Under the pieces are notes generated by a model, which was given only the letters and a program-made list of their open reading frames with translations, was not told the origin of the DNA and did not search any database. The translations under genes were made by a program, and so were the position numbers. 64,000 bases of DNA. Origin: Acidobacteria bacterium Ga0077534 (GTDB lineage: Bacteria; Acidobacteriota; Blastocatellia; Pyrinomonadales; Pyrinomonadaceae). Of the stretch, positions 50,746 to 61,082 are shown one piece after another. The number at the start of each line of letters is the position of its first letter. Positions within the stretch are counted from its first letter, which is position 1. The stretch spans positions 62,001 through 126,000 of the forward strand of contig LNEI01000026.1 in NCBI GenBank assembly GCA_001464455.1. Reading direction: 5' to 3'.

Positions 50746-52074
50746 ATGACATACGAGATCAACGAAACCCATGACCCGAACCTCAAAAGTTGGGTCGAAT
50801 CCGCCAACGATCCGAATACAGATTTTCCGATACAGAATTTGCCGTGGTGTGCGATCAGGCATTCAAATTTAGGTACGGGAATGCGAATCGGCGAAAGCGT
50901 GTTGGATATCAGTGCTCTTTCTGAAACAGGGCTACTAGATTTACCCCAAGCAGAACTTGAGCATTACCACCGGTTTCTCACATATGATTCTCAATTGAAC
51001 CTCGCTTTCGAAATTGCTCCTATCGGCATGTTTTCTCAGTTGCGGGCCGAAGCAAGTCGGTTACTTCGCACTGATCAATCAAGCGACATCAAAGAAAAGG
51101 TCGGCAGGTGTCTTGTGCCTCCGGCTGCAAACGACTTCAAGATTCCGTTTGAAATCGGCGACTACACCGACTTCTACTGCTCGATCTATCATGCGACGAA
51201 TGTTGGGTCGATGTTTCGGCCGGACAATCCTTTGCTGCCGAATTATAAATATGTGCCGATCGGGTATCACGGGCGGGCTTCGTCGATCGTGATCTCGGGG
51301 ACGGACATCAAGCGGCCGAAGGGGCAGAACCGGAGCGACGCGGAGGCTCCGCCGATTTTTATCCCGTGTAAGAGCCTCGACTACGAGATGGAGGTCGGGT
51401 TTTTTGTCGGGCAGGGGAACGAGCTGGGCACGTCGATCCCGATCGGCGAGGCGGAGAAACATATCTTCGGGCTGTGCCTCGTCAACGACTGGTCCGCCCG
51501 CGACATACAGGCGTGGGAATACCAGCCGCTCGGGCCGTTCCTCGCCAAGAATTTCGCGACGACGATCTCGCCATTTGTTGTAACGATGGAAGCTCTCGCA
51601 CCGTTCCGCACACCGGCGTTCGAACGCGAGGTAGACGATCCCGCACCGTTACCCTATCTTGCTGACGAGCAGAACGAAAAATTCGGCGGCATCGACATCA
51701 ACCTTGAGGTCTTTATCCAAACCGAGAAGATGCGTAACGAACACATCGAACCGCACCTTCTAAGCCGCTCGAACATGAAAGACCTCTACTGGACGATCGC
51801 GCAGATGCTCACGCACCACGCCTCAGGCGGCTGTAACCTCCAGACCGGGGACCTCATCGCCACCGGCACCATCTCAGGCAAAGAAAAGTCCGAACGCGGC
51901 TCGATGCTCGAGCTTAGCTGGCGCGGCACCGAACCGGTCGAACTCCCATCCGGCGAAACGCGACGCTTCCTTGAGGATCACGACGAGATCATCATGAAAG
52001 GCTACTGCGAACGCGAGGGATTTAGAAGGATCGGCTTCGGCGAGTGTCGCGGACGTATTCTTCCGGCGGATTGA
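50746..52074 (+). CDS. fahA: Fumarylacetoacetase
   Basis: 442 residues from ATG 50746 (MTYEINETHDPNLKSWVESA). The longer frame runs through the repeat and is rejected. The substrate and metal site segment is DYTDFYCSIYHATNVGSMFR, with the catalytic His; IGYHGRASSIVISGTDIKRP and LVNDWSARDIQAWEYQPLGPF follow, all typical. It hydrolyses fumarylacetoacetate to fumarate and acetoacetate, the last step of tyrosine/phenylalanine catabolism. Other pathway genes (hppD, hmgA) are not in the window. The following intergenic region holds two REP-like hairpins. Confidence 0.96.
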   Translation: MTYEINETHDPNLKSWVESANDPNTDFPIQNLPWCAIRHSNLGTGMRIGESVLDISALSETGLLDLPQAELEHYHRFLTYDSQLNLAFEIAPIGMFSQLRAEASRLLRTDQSSDIKEKVGRCLVPPAANDFKIPFEIGDYTDFYCSIYHATNVGSMFRPDNPLLPNYKYVPIGYHGRASSIVISGTDIKRPKGQNRSDAEAPPIFIPCKSLDYEMEVGFFVGQGNELGTSIPIGEAEKHIFGLCLVNDWSARDIQAWEYQPLGPFLAKNFATTISPFVVTMEALAPFRTPAFEREVDDPAPLPYLADEQNEKFGGIDINLEVFIQTEKMRNEHIEPHLLSRSNMKDLYWTIAQMLTHHASGGCNLQTGDLIATGTISGKEKSERGSMLELSWRGTEPVELPSGETRRFLEDHDEIIMKGYCEREGFRRIGFGECRGRILPAD

Positions 52075-52094
52075 CGTTACCGTTGTTTCAATTG

Positions 52095-52174
52095 CCGTCG
52101 GCTTCAGCCGACGGATAGATATATTGCCAAGAATCTTGCTTCGCCAGCCCAACAAAGTTGGGCTGGCGAAGCAA
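52095..52174. repeat. Two REP-like palindromes downstream of fahA
   Basis: First: CCGTCGGCT, TC, AGCCGACGG (52095-52114). Second: an 18-bp perfect stem around GCCAGCCCAAC, AAA, GTTGGGCTGGC (52136-52174). No T-tract, so probably repetitive extragenic palindromes rather than terminators. Confidence 0.65.
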
Positions 52175-52249
52175 AAGAAGGTGTGATGCGATGTGACCGT
52201 TGCCTGAAGCCAATGGCAATGAAGAGACAGATCGCGGGGTGCGAACGAT

Positions 52250-53011
52250 ATGCTTTCCGAGAGCCTCAAAGCCTTCCATGAAAAGGTTTACGTCATCACG
52301 ATCGAATCGGCGGCCGACCGTCGTCGAAACGTGGTCGAGCAATTAGGTGAAAGGAACTTCGAGTTTGTTTACAGCCTCGACAAACGCGACGTCACGCTGG
52401 AACAGCTGATCGCCGACGGGACCTACGACGAAGCTATCGCCCGCCGCACGGACCGCAGGAACAAGGCGATGACGCTCGGGCATATTTGCTGTTCGATCGG
52501 GCATAGGCGCGTTTACGAGAAATTCCTGGAAAGCGGTGCGGAGCGGGCCCTTGTTTTCGAAGACGACATGGTTGCATTTGATGTGGCGGAAAGCGAGATC
52601 GGCCAGATGATCGCAAATGTCCCGCCGGACGCCGATCTGATATATTGGGGCTGGGAGGGCGGCGGATACGCGCCGTGGTATGGCGGAATTAAGCAGGTTT
52701 TGTATCACGTCCAGCATACTTTCGCGCTTGAGCGATATGATCACACGATGATCCGGAATTTGTATGCGCAGCCATTTAACGAACATTTTGATCGGGCTGG
52801 CAAGCACTTTCTGGCTCATGCTTACACAATCAACCGAAGGGCCGCTGAGGCTTTGATCAGCTGGAATACGCCGATCAGACTCAACGGCGACAACGCACTT
52901 CTTTACGCCGTGCTAAACGGCGACGTAAATGCGTACGTCGCGAGGAAACAGCTATACGGACAACGAAGTGCCGACAAAAGCGACCCAATGCAGACCTTGA
53001 CCAGCACCTAA
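52250..53011 (+). CDS. Glycosyltransferase family 25 protein, first of tandem pair
   Basis: 253 residues of the GT25 (LOS biosynthesis) family: FHEKVYVITIESAADRRRNV near the start, MTLGHICCSIGHRRVYEKFL, the EDD metal/donor motif in RALVFEDDMVAF, and HAYTINRRAAEALI in the C-terminal part. Such enzymes add galactose or glucose to lipooligosaccharide, or to collagen-like hydroxylysine in eukaryotic relatives. Cytoplasmic face of the membrane. It is followed by a clear paralogue 67 bases downstream, sharing long identical blocks. Confidence 0.85.
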   Translation: MLSESLKAFHEKVYVITIESAADRRRNVVEQLGERNFEFVYSLDKRDVTLEQLIADGTYDEAIARRTDRRNKAMTLGHICCSIGHRRVYEKFLESGAERALVFEDDMVAFDVAESEIGQMIANVPPDADLIYWGWEGGGYAPWYGGIKQVLYHVQHTFALERYDHTMIRNLYAQPFNEHFDRAGKHFLAHAYTINRRAAEALISWNTPIRLNGDNALLYAVLNGDVNAYVARKQLYGQRSADKSDPMQTLTST

Positions 53012-53078
53012 GTCTCGGGCCGCCGTTTGAATCGTCTCGAAGGGTGCCTAGGCCTTGCGCAGAGGCCATTCGACTAAT

Positions 53079-53846
53079 ATGATCCATGCACCGCTCCTCG
53101 ATTTTCATGACAAAGCCTACGTCGTCACCTACGCCGCGGCCGAGGAGCGCCAGCGAGGTGTGAGCCAGCAGCTCGGTCCGGGGACTTTCGAGTTTGTCTA
53201 CGGTGTCGATAAAAGCGAAGTCACCAAGGAAGATCTAATCGCTGACGGCACGTACGACGAGGAATTGGCGATACGCGTCGATCCGAAGGGCCGTGCGATG
53301 ACGCTTGGCCACATTTGCTGCTCGATAGGCCATCAATTGGCGTATAAGAAAATGCTCGCTGACGGCTGTGAACGGGCTTTGATCTTTGAAGACGATGTGA
53401 CCACGATACCGGTTAATGATGAAACTGTAAGAGCTATGCTCGCGAATATTCCGCCTGATGCCGAATGCATTCAATGGGGCTGGAATGGTGGGCGATTTAA
53501 GCCTTCTCTCGGCGGATTTCAGCAGGCGATATTTCACGCAAAGTACGCACTGGGTCATTACAAATTAAATCACCGCATGATCCGCAACCTCTATATGCGG
53601 ACTTATAACGATTATTTTCACGTCGCCTCCGTCAATTTCCTTGCCCACGCCTACACGGTCACTCGGCGTGCTGCCGAGGCATTCATTCGCTGGAATACGC
53701 CGATAAACCTCAACGCCGACCACGTTCTCATCCACGCAATCCTAGCAGGCGACGTAAGGGGCTATGTTCCCGTAACCCAGCTTTTTGGCCAGCGAAGCAT
53801 TGACGCTTTGGATCCGCTTGAATCGTTGACGCAGAAGTATTATTGA
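53079..53846 (+). CDS. Glycosyltransferase family 25 protein, second of tandem pair
   Basis: 255 residues from ATG 53079 (MIHAPLLDFHDKAYVVTYAA); an upstream TTG is less likely. It matches its neighbour along the full length, with shared blocks DGTYDE, AMTLGHICCSIGH, FEDD, MIRNLY and FLAHAYT. Substituted positions are spread throughout, so the duplication is not recent. The same EDD motif is present (RALIFEDDVTTI). Two enzymes may add different sugars or act on different acceptors. No LOS cluster surrounds them. Confidence 0.85.
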   Translation: MIHAPLLDFHDKAYVVTYAAAEERQRGVSQQLGPGTFEFVYGVDKSEVTKEDLIADGTYDEELAIRVDPKGRAMTLGHICCSIGHQLAYKKMLADGCERALIFEDDVTTIPVNDETVRAMLANIPPDAECIQWGWNGGRFKPSLGGFQQAIFHAKYALGHYKLNHRMIRNLYMRTYNDYFHVASVNFLAHAYTVTRRAAEAFIRWNTPINLNADHVLIHAILAGDVRGYVPVTQLFGQRSIDALDPLESLTQKYY

Positions 53847-53894
53847 GCCCACCGCGTCCGCATCGCTTCGGTGACATTTGCTAAACTCGTTCTC

Positions 53895-54764
53895 ATGCAG
53901 CCCGTTTCGATAACTTCGAACATCTCGGTCGAACGCGTTTCGGTCATCGCTGACGGTCGTAAGACGACCGACCTGCTCGCCGTCGAGGAACCGCTTGAGA
54001 TCCGAATAGGCTTTCCCGACGGCACGCATGCGGCAGTTTCGATCACGATGCGAACGCCCGGTGATGATGCCGAACTTGCGGCCGGTTTTCTGTTTACCGA
54101 AGGGATCCTTTCATCAGCCGATCAGATCAAAGTGATCAAGCATTGCGGTCTAAAGACTGCGAAAGGCGTCGGTACGGTCGCTCGTGGAGCGGCACGGCAC
54201 TCAAATACGATTCGTGTAGATCTCAACCAAGGAGTCGAAGTCGATCTAGACCGTCTCAAACGCAACTTTTACACCACGTCTAGCTGCGGCGTCTGTGGCA
54301 AGAGCTCAATCGAGGCACTGAGGACGGGCATTTCAGCTGCGATATCCGATATCGTTCCCCAAATCTCACCCGCCATCATTCATTCACTGCCGGAACGCCT
54401 GCAGGCATCTCAGAACGTTTTCGAGAAGACCGGCGGCCTTCACGCATCGGCACTTTTTGACGCAAACGGCGAAATGATCATCATTCGCGAGGATGTAGGC
54501 CGGCACAATGCCCTCGATAAGCTCATCGGGGCAAAGTTTCTGGCTGCTGAGGCGCCGCTCGCGGGCAAGATACTCCTGCTCAGTGGGCGCATCAGCTTCG
54601 AGCTCGTGCAGAAGGCCTTAATGGCCGGAATCCCTATCATCGCCGGCATCGGAGCGCCTTCTAGCCTTGCTGTCGAACTCGCGAAAGAGTACCGAATGAC
54701 CCTTCTGGGGTTCGTCAGGGGCGGCCGTTTTAACATCTATTCGGGCGAATCAGTCCTACCTTGA
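53895..54764 (+). CDS. fdhD: Formate dehydrogenase accessory sulfurtransferase FdhD
   Basis: 289 residues from ATG 53895 (MQPVSITSNISVERV); a GTG eight codons upstream is the alternative. The Cys pair C131-x2-C134 in TTSSCGVCGKSS is the sulfur-carrying motif. GGLHASALFD and EDVGRHNALDKLIG are typical. FdhD transfers sulfur from IscS to the molybdenum bis-guanine-dinucleotide cofactor, which formate dehydrogenases need. No formate dehydrogenase is in the window, so its client lies elsewhere. It is convergent with katG; a shared terminator-like hairpin lies between. Confidence 0.94.
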   Translation: MQPVSITSNISVERVSVIADGRKTTDLLAVEEPLEIRIGFPDGTHAAVSITMRTPGDDAELAAGFLFTEGILSSADQIKVIKHCGLKTAKGVGTVARGAARHSNTIRVDLNQGVEVDLDRLKRNFYTTSSCGVCGKSSIEALRTGISAAISDIVPQISPAIIHSLPERLQASQNVFEKTGGLHASALFDANGEMIIIREDVGRHNALDKLIGAKFLAAEAPLAGKILLLSGRISFELVQKALMAGIPIIAGIGAPSSLAVELAKEYRMTLLGFVRGGRFNIYSGESVLP

Positions 54765-54790
54765 TCGATCCCTGACCCGATTAGTTGAAG

Positions 54791-54830
54791 CCAAAAAAGG
54801 AAAAAGGCGGCCCGATTTCGGACCGCCCCT
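54791..54830 (-). terminator. Rho-independent terminator of katG
   Basis: On the minus strand: arms 54819-54827 and 54806-54814 (GGCGG.CCG with CGG.CCGCC, one mismatch pair), then TTTTTCCTTTTTT (54793-54805). It starts 20 bases after the katG stop. Confidence 0.88.
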
Positions 54831-54846
54831 TCGGTGATAACGCGAA

Positions 54847-57084
<2,238 letters not shown>

Positions 57085-57111
57085 TTAGTTTCTAAATTAA
57101 TTAATGTAAGC

Positions 57112-57513
57112 CTATCCGGTACAAGCCGGACAAAGGCCTCGTAACGTTATCTCGATCGACTCGGGTTTGAATCGCGAACGCTCAGCCGCTTCGTTCAACA
57201 TTCCGTCGGGGATCTGTAGTTCCAGATCGACCAGCTTCCCGCACACGTTGCACATCGCGTGGTCGTGCCGCATCAGGTTTCGGTCGTAGCGACTTGCGTC
57301 ATTTCCGAACGTTACCTCACCGATCAAATTTTCATTCTTTAGGTAATGCAGCGAATTATAGACGGTCGCAAAGGAAATACCCGGCAATATCCGACGAGCG
57401 TCCTCAAAAACCTCATTCGCAGTCAAATGATTTTCCGACTCACGAATGACCTGTAACACGGCCTGCCGTTGCTTGGTCAATCCTAAAGTCTTGATTTCCT
57501 GTAGTTGATCCAT
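57112..57513 (-). CDS. Fur-family regulator, PerR type
   Basis: 133 residues. Winged helix N-terminal domain (LTKQRQAVLQVIRESENHLT, FATVYNSLHYLKNENLI). Metal site with RHDHAMCNVCGKLVD and the second Cys pair GLCPACTG, forming the structural zinc Cys4. DASRYDRNLMRHDH contains the regulatory His/Asp ligands. Position directly before katG and a palindromic operator in its own promoter favour a peroxide sensor (PerR) over an iron sensor, but this is inference. It should repress itself and katG until oxidised by peroxide. Confidence 0.9.
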   Translation of the reverse strand: MDQLQEIKTLGLTKQRQAVLQVIRESENHLTANEVFEDARRILPGISFATVYNSLHYLKNENLIGEVTFGNDASRYDRNLMRHDHAMCNVCGKLVDLELQIPDGMLNEAAERSRFKPESIEITLRGLCPACTG

Positions 57514-57532
57514 TGTAATGCTTGATTCCCCC

Positions 57533-57563
57533 TTAGAATAATTCCAATTCTAATTCGTGTCAA
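57533..57563 (-). promoter_or_regulatory. Promoter with PerR/Fur-type box upstream of the regulator gene
   Basis: Minus-strand TTGACA (57563-57558), 17-base spacer, TATTCT (57540-57535). Overlapping it on both strands is an inverted repeat TTAGAAT (57533-57539), seven bases, ATTCTAA (57547-57553), and a 7-1-7 Fur-like match at 57533-57547. The operator covers the -10 and part of the spacer, so binding should block polymerase. Predicted start of transcription is 15 bases before the ATG. Confidence 0.8.
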
Positions 57564-57652
57564 CCTCTGGTGATCGGAAGTTCCCATGGTGATAAACCGC
57601 GGCCGTCCGGCACGTGCGCAGTTCCACGGGATTCGGGTACAATCTACCCAAC

Positions 57653-58141
57653 GTGAAGCGCTCAAAGGACAGATTGATCCGTATTTTGCAGAACGCTTAC
57701 TCCGGAGAGGTAGCGGCGGCCTATGCGTATCGCGGGCACTGGGGATCGCTTAAAGACTCTCCTGAAAGATCTCGCATTAAGGATATCGAAGCTGAAGAGT
57801 GGGACCATCGCCGGCGTGTCGGGGAATGGCTGACGAACCTAGGCTCCGGGCCGAATATGATCCGCGAGAAGGTGTTTTGGACGATGGGTCGAACGCTAGG
57901 CATTTCGTGCTATATCTCCGGTTGGTTTATGCCGATGTATTTCGCTGGCCGGCTTGAAAGCAAGAATTCGGAAGAATACGAAGATGCCGCGGCTCTTGCC
58001 CGTGATCTCAAAATGGATGAATGTGTCAAAGATCTACTCGATATGGCCCGAGTCGAGGTCGAACACGAAGAGTTCTTCCGCAGCGTCGTTGCAGGCCACC
58101 GGCTCTTGCCAATTATGAAAACCGTTTTTCGCTGGAGCTAG
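57653..58141 (+). CDS. Ferritin-like (COQ7/rubrerythrin-related) di-iron protein
   Basis: 162 residues from a GTG (57653), preceded by TACAAT at 57637-57642, so the transcript may be nearly leaderless. The family is a four-helix bundle: Glu19 in SGEVAAAYAYRGHW, an ExxH at EEWDHRRRV, Glu residues in SEEYEDAAALA, and ExxH in EVEHEEFF, giving the two-iron ligand set. Related to demethoxyubiquinone hydroxylase and rubrerythrin domains. It may be an oxidative-stress protein, given the katG/PerR neighbour. There is a possible membrane-interacting stretch (GISCYISGWFMPMYFAG). Confidence 0.78.
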   Translation: MKRSKDRLIRILQNAYSGEVAAAYAYRGHWGSLKDSPERSRIKDIEAEEWDHRRRVGEWLTNLGSGPNMIREKVFWTMGRTLGISCYISGWFMPMYFAGRLESKNSEEYEDAAALARDLKMDECVKDLLDMARVEVEHEEFFRSVVAGHRLLPIMKTVFRWS

Positions 58142-58146
58142 ATAGA

Positions 58147-59940
58147 TCACTTGATCGTCAGCTCAAACGGCAGCAGAAGCATCGCTTCTCCTCTCTGCAT
58201 CTGATCGAGCATGGACGAGAACCGAAACGCCCGCCTGACATCGCGCGGCATAGACTCTAAAAGTGCAGCCTGCGCTTTGTGATCAGCGGTCATCTGCGTT
58301 TCTTCTGCTCCAAAATACTCTTCAAGAAACGGCCGAGGTGCTGGAAAAACCGCCCGCCTAACATCCTTATCAGCCGGAAGCTGAGCAAGTTCTTTAGCGA
58401 TATCGATCGCCTTTTCGAGGCCGCCGAATTCATCGATCAAGCCATTTGCCTTTGCCTGCGTACCTGTCCAAACGCGCCCTTGAGCAAGCGTATTTACTTC
58501 CTCGACAGTCTTGTTACGCCCTTTGGCGACCTTTGGCAGGAAATTGTCAAAATAGATGGTGTTGGTCTGGGCTTCCATCTTGGCACGTTCCTCCGGTGTC
58601 CATTTTTCTGTCGCACGGAAGATGCCGGCGTTTTTGCCCCGCAGAACGTACTCGTTGGAAATGCCGAGCCAGTCATAAAATCCTTTAACCACCGGCTTGC
58701 CCATAAAAACGCCGATAGAACCTGTGATCGATGTAGGCTCGGCAACGATCTTATTGGCGTTGCAGGCTATGTAGTACCCGCCTGACGCAGCTACATCGCC
58801 CATCGACACGACAAACGGTTTTTTCAATTTCGCGTTCTCTATCGCATGCCACATCAGGTCGGACGCCAGGGCTGAGCCACCCGGAGAGTCGACGCGCAGG
58901 ACTATAGCCTTTACCGTCGAATCGCTCGCAGCATCATTGATCGCCTTGACCAAAGTGTCTGAACCTGCAACTTCGCCGCTGAGCGGGCCACTGCCGGAAC
59001 GGCCGACGTTGATCGCTCCGGACGCATAAATAACGGCTACTTTTTCGCCCGTATTAAGCCCAAGGCTATCCGACGTTACGTCGCGATACGCGCCGCCGCT
59101 GATGGTTCGGAGCTTGTCATTCTCGGCATATCCGAGGCGGGTCTTTATCTCGTTGTCGATCTGGTCACGATACAACGCGTCATCGATCAAGCCGACCGAT
59201 TTTGCCTGGATCGCATTGTACGGCGCCCCGTCGATTAGGGCTTTAACATCCTCAACGCTTTTTTTGCGGGATTCGGCGATCGCCGAGGTGTAACTCGAAA
59301 CGTACTCATCAAGGATCGCGTTGATGACCTCACGCTGGCCCTCGCCCATTTCCTTTTTGGTGTATTGATCTGGAGCATTTTTGTACTTTGGGCCGATCTG
59401 GATGACATCCGCCTCGATCCCCAGTTTATCGAGCGAACCACGATAAAACATTGCTTCAGCAGCAAAGCCGTTGACATAAATATCACCCGGAGGAGGCAGA
59501 AAGATCTTATCGGCGGCCGTTGCCAGAAAATACTCGCGGTTGGTGCCGATCTCCATGTAGGCGTAAACAGGTTTGCCAGAAGTCTTAAATTCCTTGATCG
59601 CTTCACGCAGCTCATTGGCTTTGCCCCAGCCTATGCCCGGAAAATCGATGTCGAGAAGTATCGCGCCTATCCGATTATCAACCTTCGCCTTGCGAAGCTG
59701 CGTAAGCAGGCTCGTGAAAGATTGCGGCTGGCTGACACCGAGAGCTTTTGCGAGCGGCTCTTCGGCAACGTAATCGGGTAGGTCGCCGGACAGGCTTAGC
59801 ACCAAAAGGCTGTTATTCGCAACGCTTGGCTGGTTCATCGACCGCGTTGCGACGATCAGGCCGATCACGCCGAGAATGAGCAAGAGAACTAAAACGCCGC
59901 CGAGAAAAAGTAATATTTTTGAGGTTTTTGACATTGCCAT
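58147..59940 (-). CDS. sppA: Signal peptide peptidase SppA, 67-kDa type
   Basis: 597 residues with an N-terminal transmembrane helix (ILLFLGGVLVLLLILGVIG). Tandem SppA folds: the catalytic Lys is in ATAADKIFLPPPGD in the first half, and the nucleophile Ser in GDVAASGGYYIACNAN in the second half. Together they form the Ser-Lys dyad of long SppA. It degrades signal peptides remaining in the inner membrane. It is transcribed from a promoter about 400 bases upstream with a repeat-rich leader, like dxr-rseP-ispG. Start Met1 or Met3. Confidence 0.94.
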   Translation of the reverse strand: MAMSKTSKILLFLGGVLVLLLILGVIGLIVATRSMNQPSVANNSLLVLSLSGDLPDYVAEEPLAKALGVSQPQSFTSLLTQLRKAKVDNRIGAILLDIDFPGIGWGKANELREAIKEFKTSGKPVYAYMEIGTNREYFLATAADKIFLPPPGDIYVNGFAAEAMFYRGSLDKLGIEADVIQIGPKYKNAPDQYTKKEMGEGQREVINAILDEYVSSYTSAIAESRKKSVEDVKALIDGAPYNAIQAKSVGLIDDALYRDQIDNEIKTRLGYAENDKLRTISGGAYRDVTSDSLGLNTGEKVAVIYASGAINVGRSGSGPLSGEVAGSDTLVKAINDAASDSTVKAIVLRVDSPGGSALASDLMWHAIENAKLKKPFVVSMGDVAASGGYYIACNANKIVAEPTSITGSIGVFMGKPVVKGFYDWLGISNEYVLRGKNAGIFRATEKWTPEERAKMEAQTNTIYFDNFLPKVAKGRNKTVEEVNTLAQGRVWTGTQAKANGLIDEFGGLEKAIDIAKELAQLPADKDVRRAVFPAPRPFLEEYFGAEETQMTADHKAQAALLESMPRDVRRAFRFSSMLDQMQRGEAMLLLPFELTIK

Positions 59941-60179
59941 GCTGAATCGTGAGCCGCACTTTCCGGCTAATTAGATTCTACGACATCCGACGGTCGAAAG
60001 TTTAAAAGCGAGGCTGAAGCGTCGGCCAGCCGTTAAATAGCACGGCGATTTTATGCAGTAAGGGGTCGAAACTCCGCTCTTAAGGGCCGTTCTCGGTAAC
60101 AAACCGTTGGGACGCACACAATGTGAGAATCCTGTAACTGTATGTCCTACCTTAGTTTAGCGATTTTACTGCGATCGCC

Positions 60180-60223
60180 TGTCCCGAGTGTCCCACGGGT
60201 GTCCCACGGGGTGCGTGGGACAA
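60180..60223 (-). repeat. GTGGGACA/TGTCCCAC cluster in the sppA leader
   Basis: On the minus strand: TTGTCCCAC at 60223-60215, then GTGGGACA at 60207-60200 and 60196-60189, and GGGACA at 60185-60180. The first two can pair into a hairpin. Same heptamer as in the dxr leader at 23704-23846. Confidence 0.85.
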
Positions 60224-60320
60224 ATAAGTCTATATATATCAGCACTTCCGCTTCTAAAATCGACGATTTTCCAAACATTTTGAAAAATAATCCTCTGCAG
60301 CGAATCCACGTAAATGCAAC

Positions 60321-60349
60321 ACTGTATCATGGCTAGGATATTTTGTCAA
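60321..60349 (-). promoter_or_regulatory. Strong extended -10 promoter for sppA
   Basis: Minus strand TTGACA (60349-60344), 17-base spacer ending in TGA, then TACAGT (60326-60321), followed by GTTGCA. Leader to sppA about 370 bases. Confidence 0.7.
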
Positions 60350-60403
60350 GTTTCTCGTTTGCTTGGTAGCGGTCGATCTGAGGAACTTGAGCGCGTCGGC
60401 GGT

Positions 60404-60988
60404 CTATTTCTGGGCGGTAATGATGTTTAGGATCCCCGCAAGCCGCTTTTCGACCTCGATGCCCTCGAATCCTGCATCGGCGACCGACGCCGCGGTCCGC
60501 CGGTTAAAATGATCGTCGATGATAGCGGTCGTTAATACATTGAGAGCATCAAAGGCGTAGCCTAGTAGGCCGTCGGGGCGGACGTGTTCGATTAGGATCA
60601 GTTGGCCGCCGGGTTTAAGAACACGGCGGATCTCGGCGAATCCCCGTGCCGGATCGGGTACCGAGCAGAAAACCAAGGTCGCAAATACAGCATCGAAATG
60701 ATCTGCGGGAAACGGCAGAGTTTGAGCATCGGTCTGGATCAGGTCGATCTGGTGGGCTTTCGGTCGGGCGATCTCGATCATTTGCCGGGATATCTCGCTT
60801 GCGACGGCGTGGCGGCAGTTGGGATAGAATTTGAAGTTCACGCCGGTTCCGGCCCCGATCTCGAGGATCCTGCCATTAGCCGGAAGGGCGGACAGAACCC
60901 GACGCCTAAGACGGTCCAAATAGTAGTGCTCGAGCGGAGCAAACGCCCGGTCGTAAAAACTTGCGAAACTATCGTAAGTCTGCGGCAC
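60404..60988 (-). CDS. Class I SAM-dependent methyltransferase
   Basis: 194 residues. SAM-binding motif I ILEIGAGTGVNFKFYPN, then LIQTDAQTLPFPADHFDAVF, and LVFCSVPDPARGFAEIRRVLKPGGQLILIEH, a Methyltransf_11 pattern. UbiE-like in general form but shorter. The acceptor is unknown; quinone, lipid or small molecule all possible. Divergent from the second NtrC-type regulator with about 95 bases between starts. Confidence 0.85.
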   Translation of the reverse strand: MPQTYDSFASFYDRAFAPLEHYYLDRLRRRVLSALPANGRILEIGAGTGVNFKFYPNCRHAVASEISRQMIEIARPKAHQIDLIQTDAQTLPFPADHFDAVFATLVFCSVPDPARGFAEIRRVLKPGGQLILIEHVRPDGLLGYAFDALNVLTTAIIDDHFNRRTAASVADAGFEGIEVEKRLAGILNIITAQK

Positions 60989-61082
60989 ATTGAGATTTTA
61001 CCGTGTTCTTGACCGAATGGACGATTTCGTTTTTCAAAACGGGTTGTCTATAATCGAGTCCTTTCGGATCTAAGCGATCAAT

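Larger units (their letters stand above)
59941..60403 (-). other. Long promoter/leader region of sppA
   Basis: 463 bases between the sppA start and the methyltransferase stop. It holds a strong minus-strand promoter (60321-60349), a cluster of four TGTCCCAC/GTGGGACA-type motifs (60180-60223), and about 240 bases of unique sequence before sppA. A 64-residue plus-strand ORF drawn through the repeats has no ribosome site and is not accepted. Confidence 0.65.

Noticed and set aside
52095-52174. Terminator after fahA
   Set aside because: The stems are perfect but no T-tract follows on either strand, so they are better described as REP-like palindromes.
60142-60336. 64-residue ORF in the sppA leader
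   Set aside because: Runs antisense to the leader through the repeats with no ribosome site.
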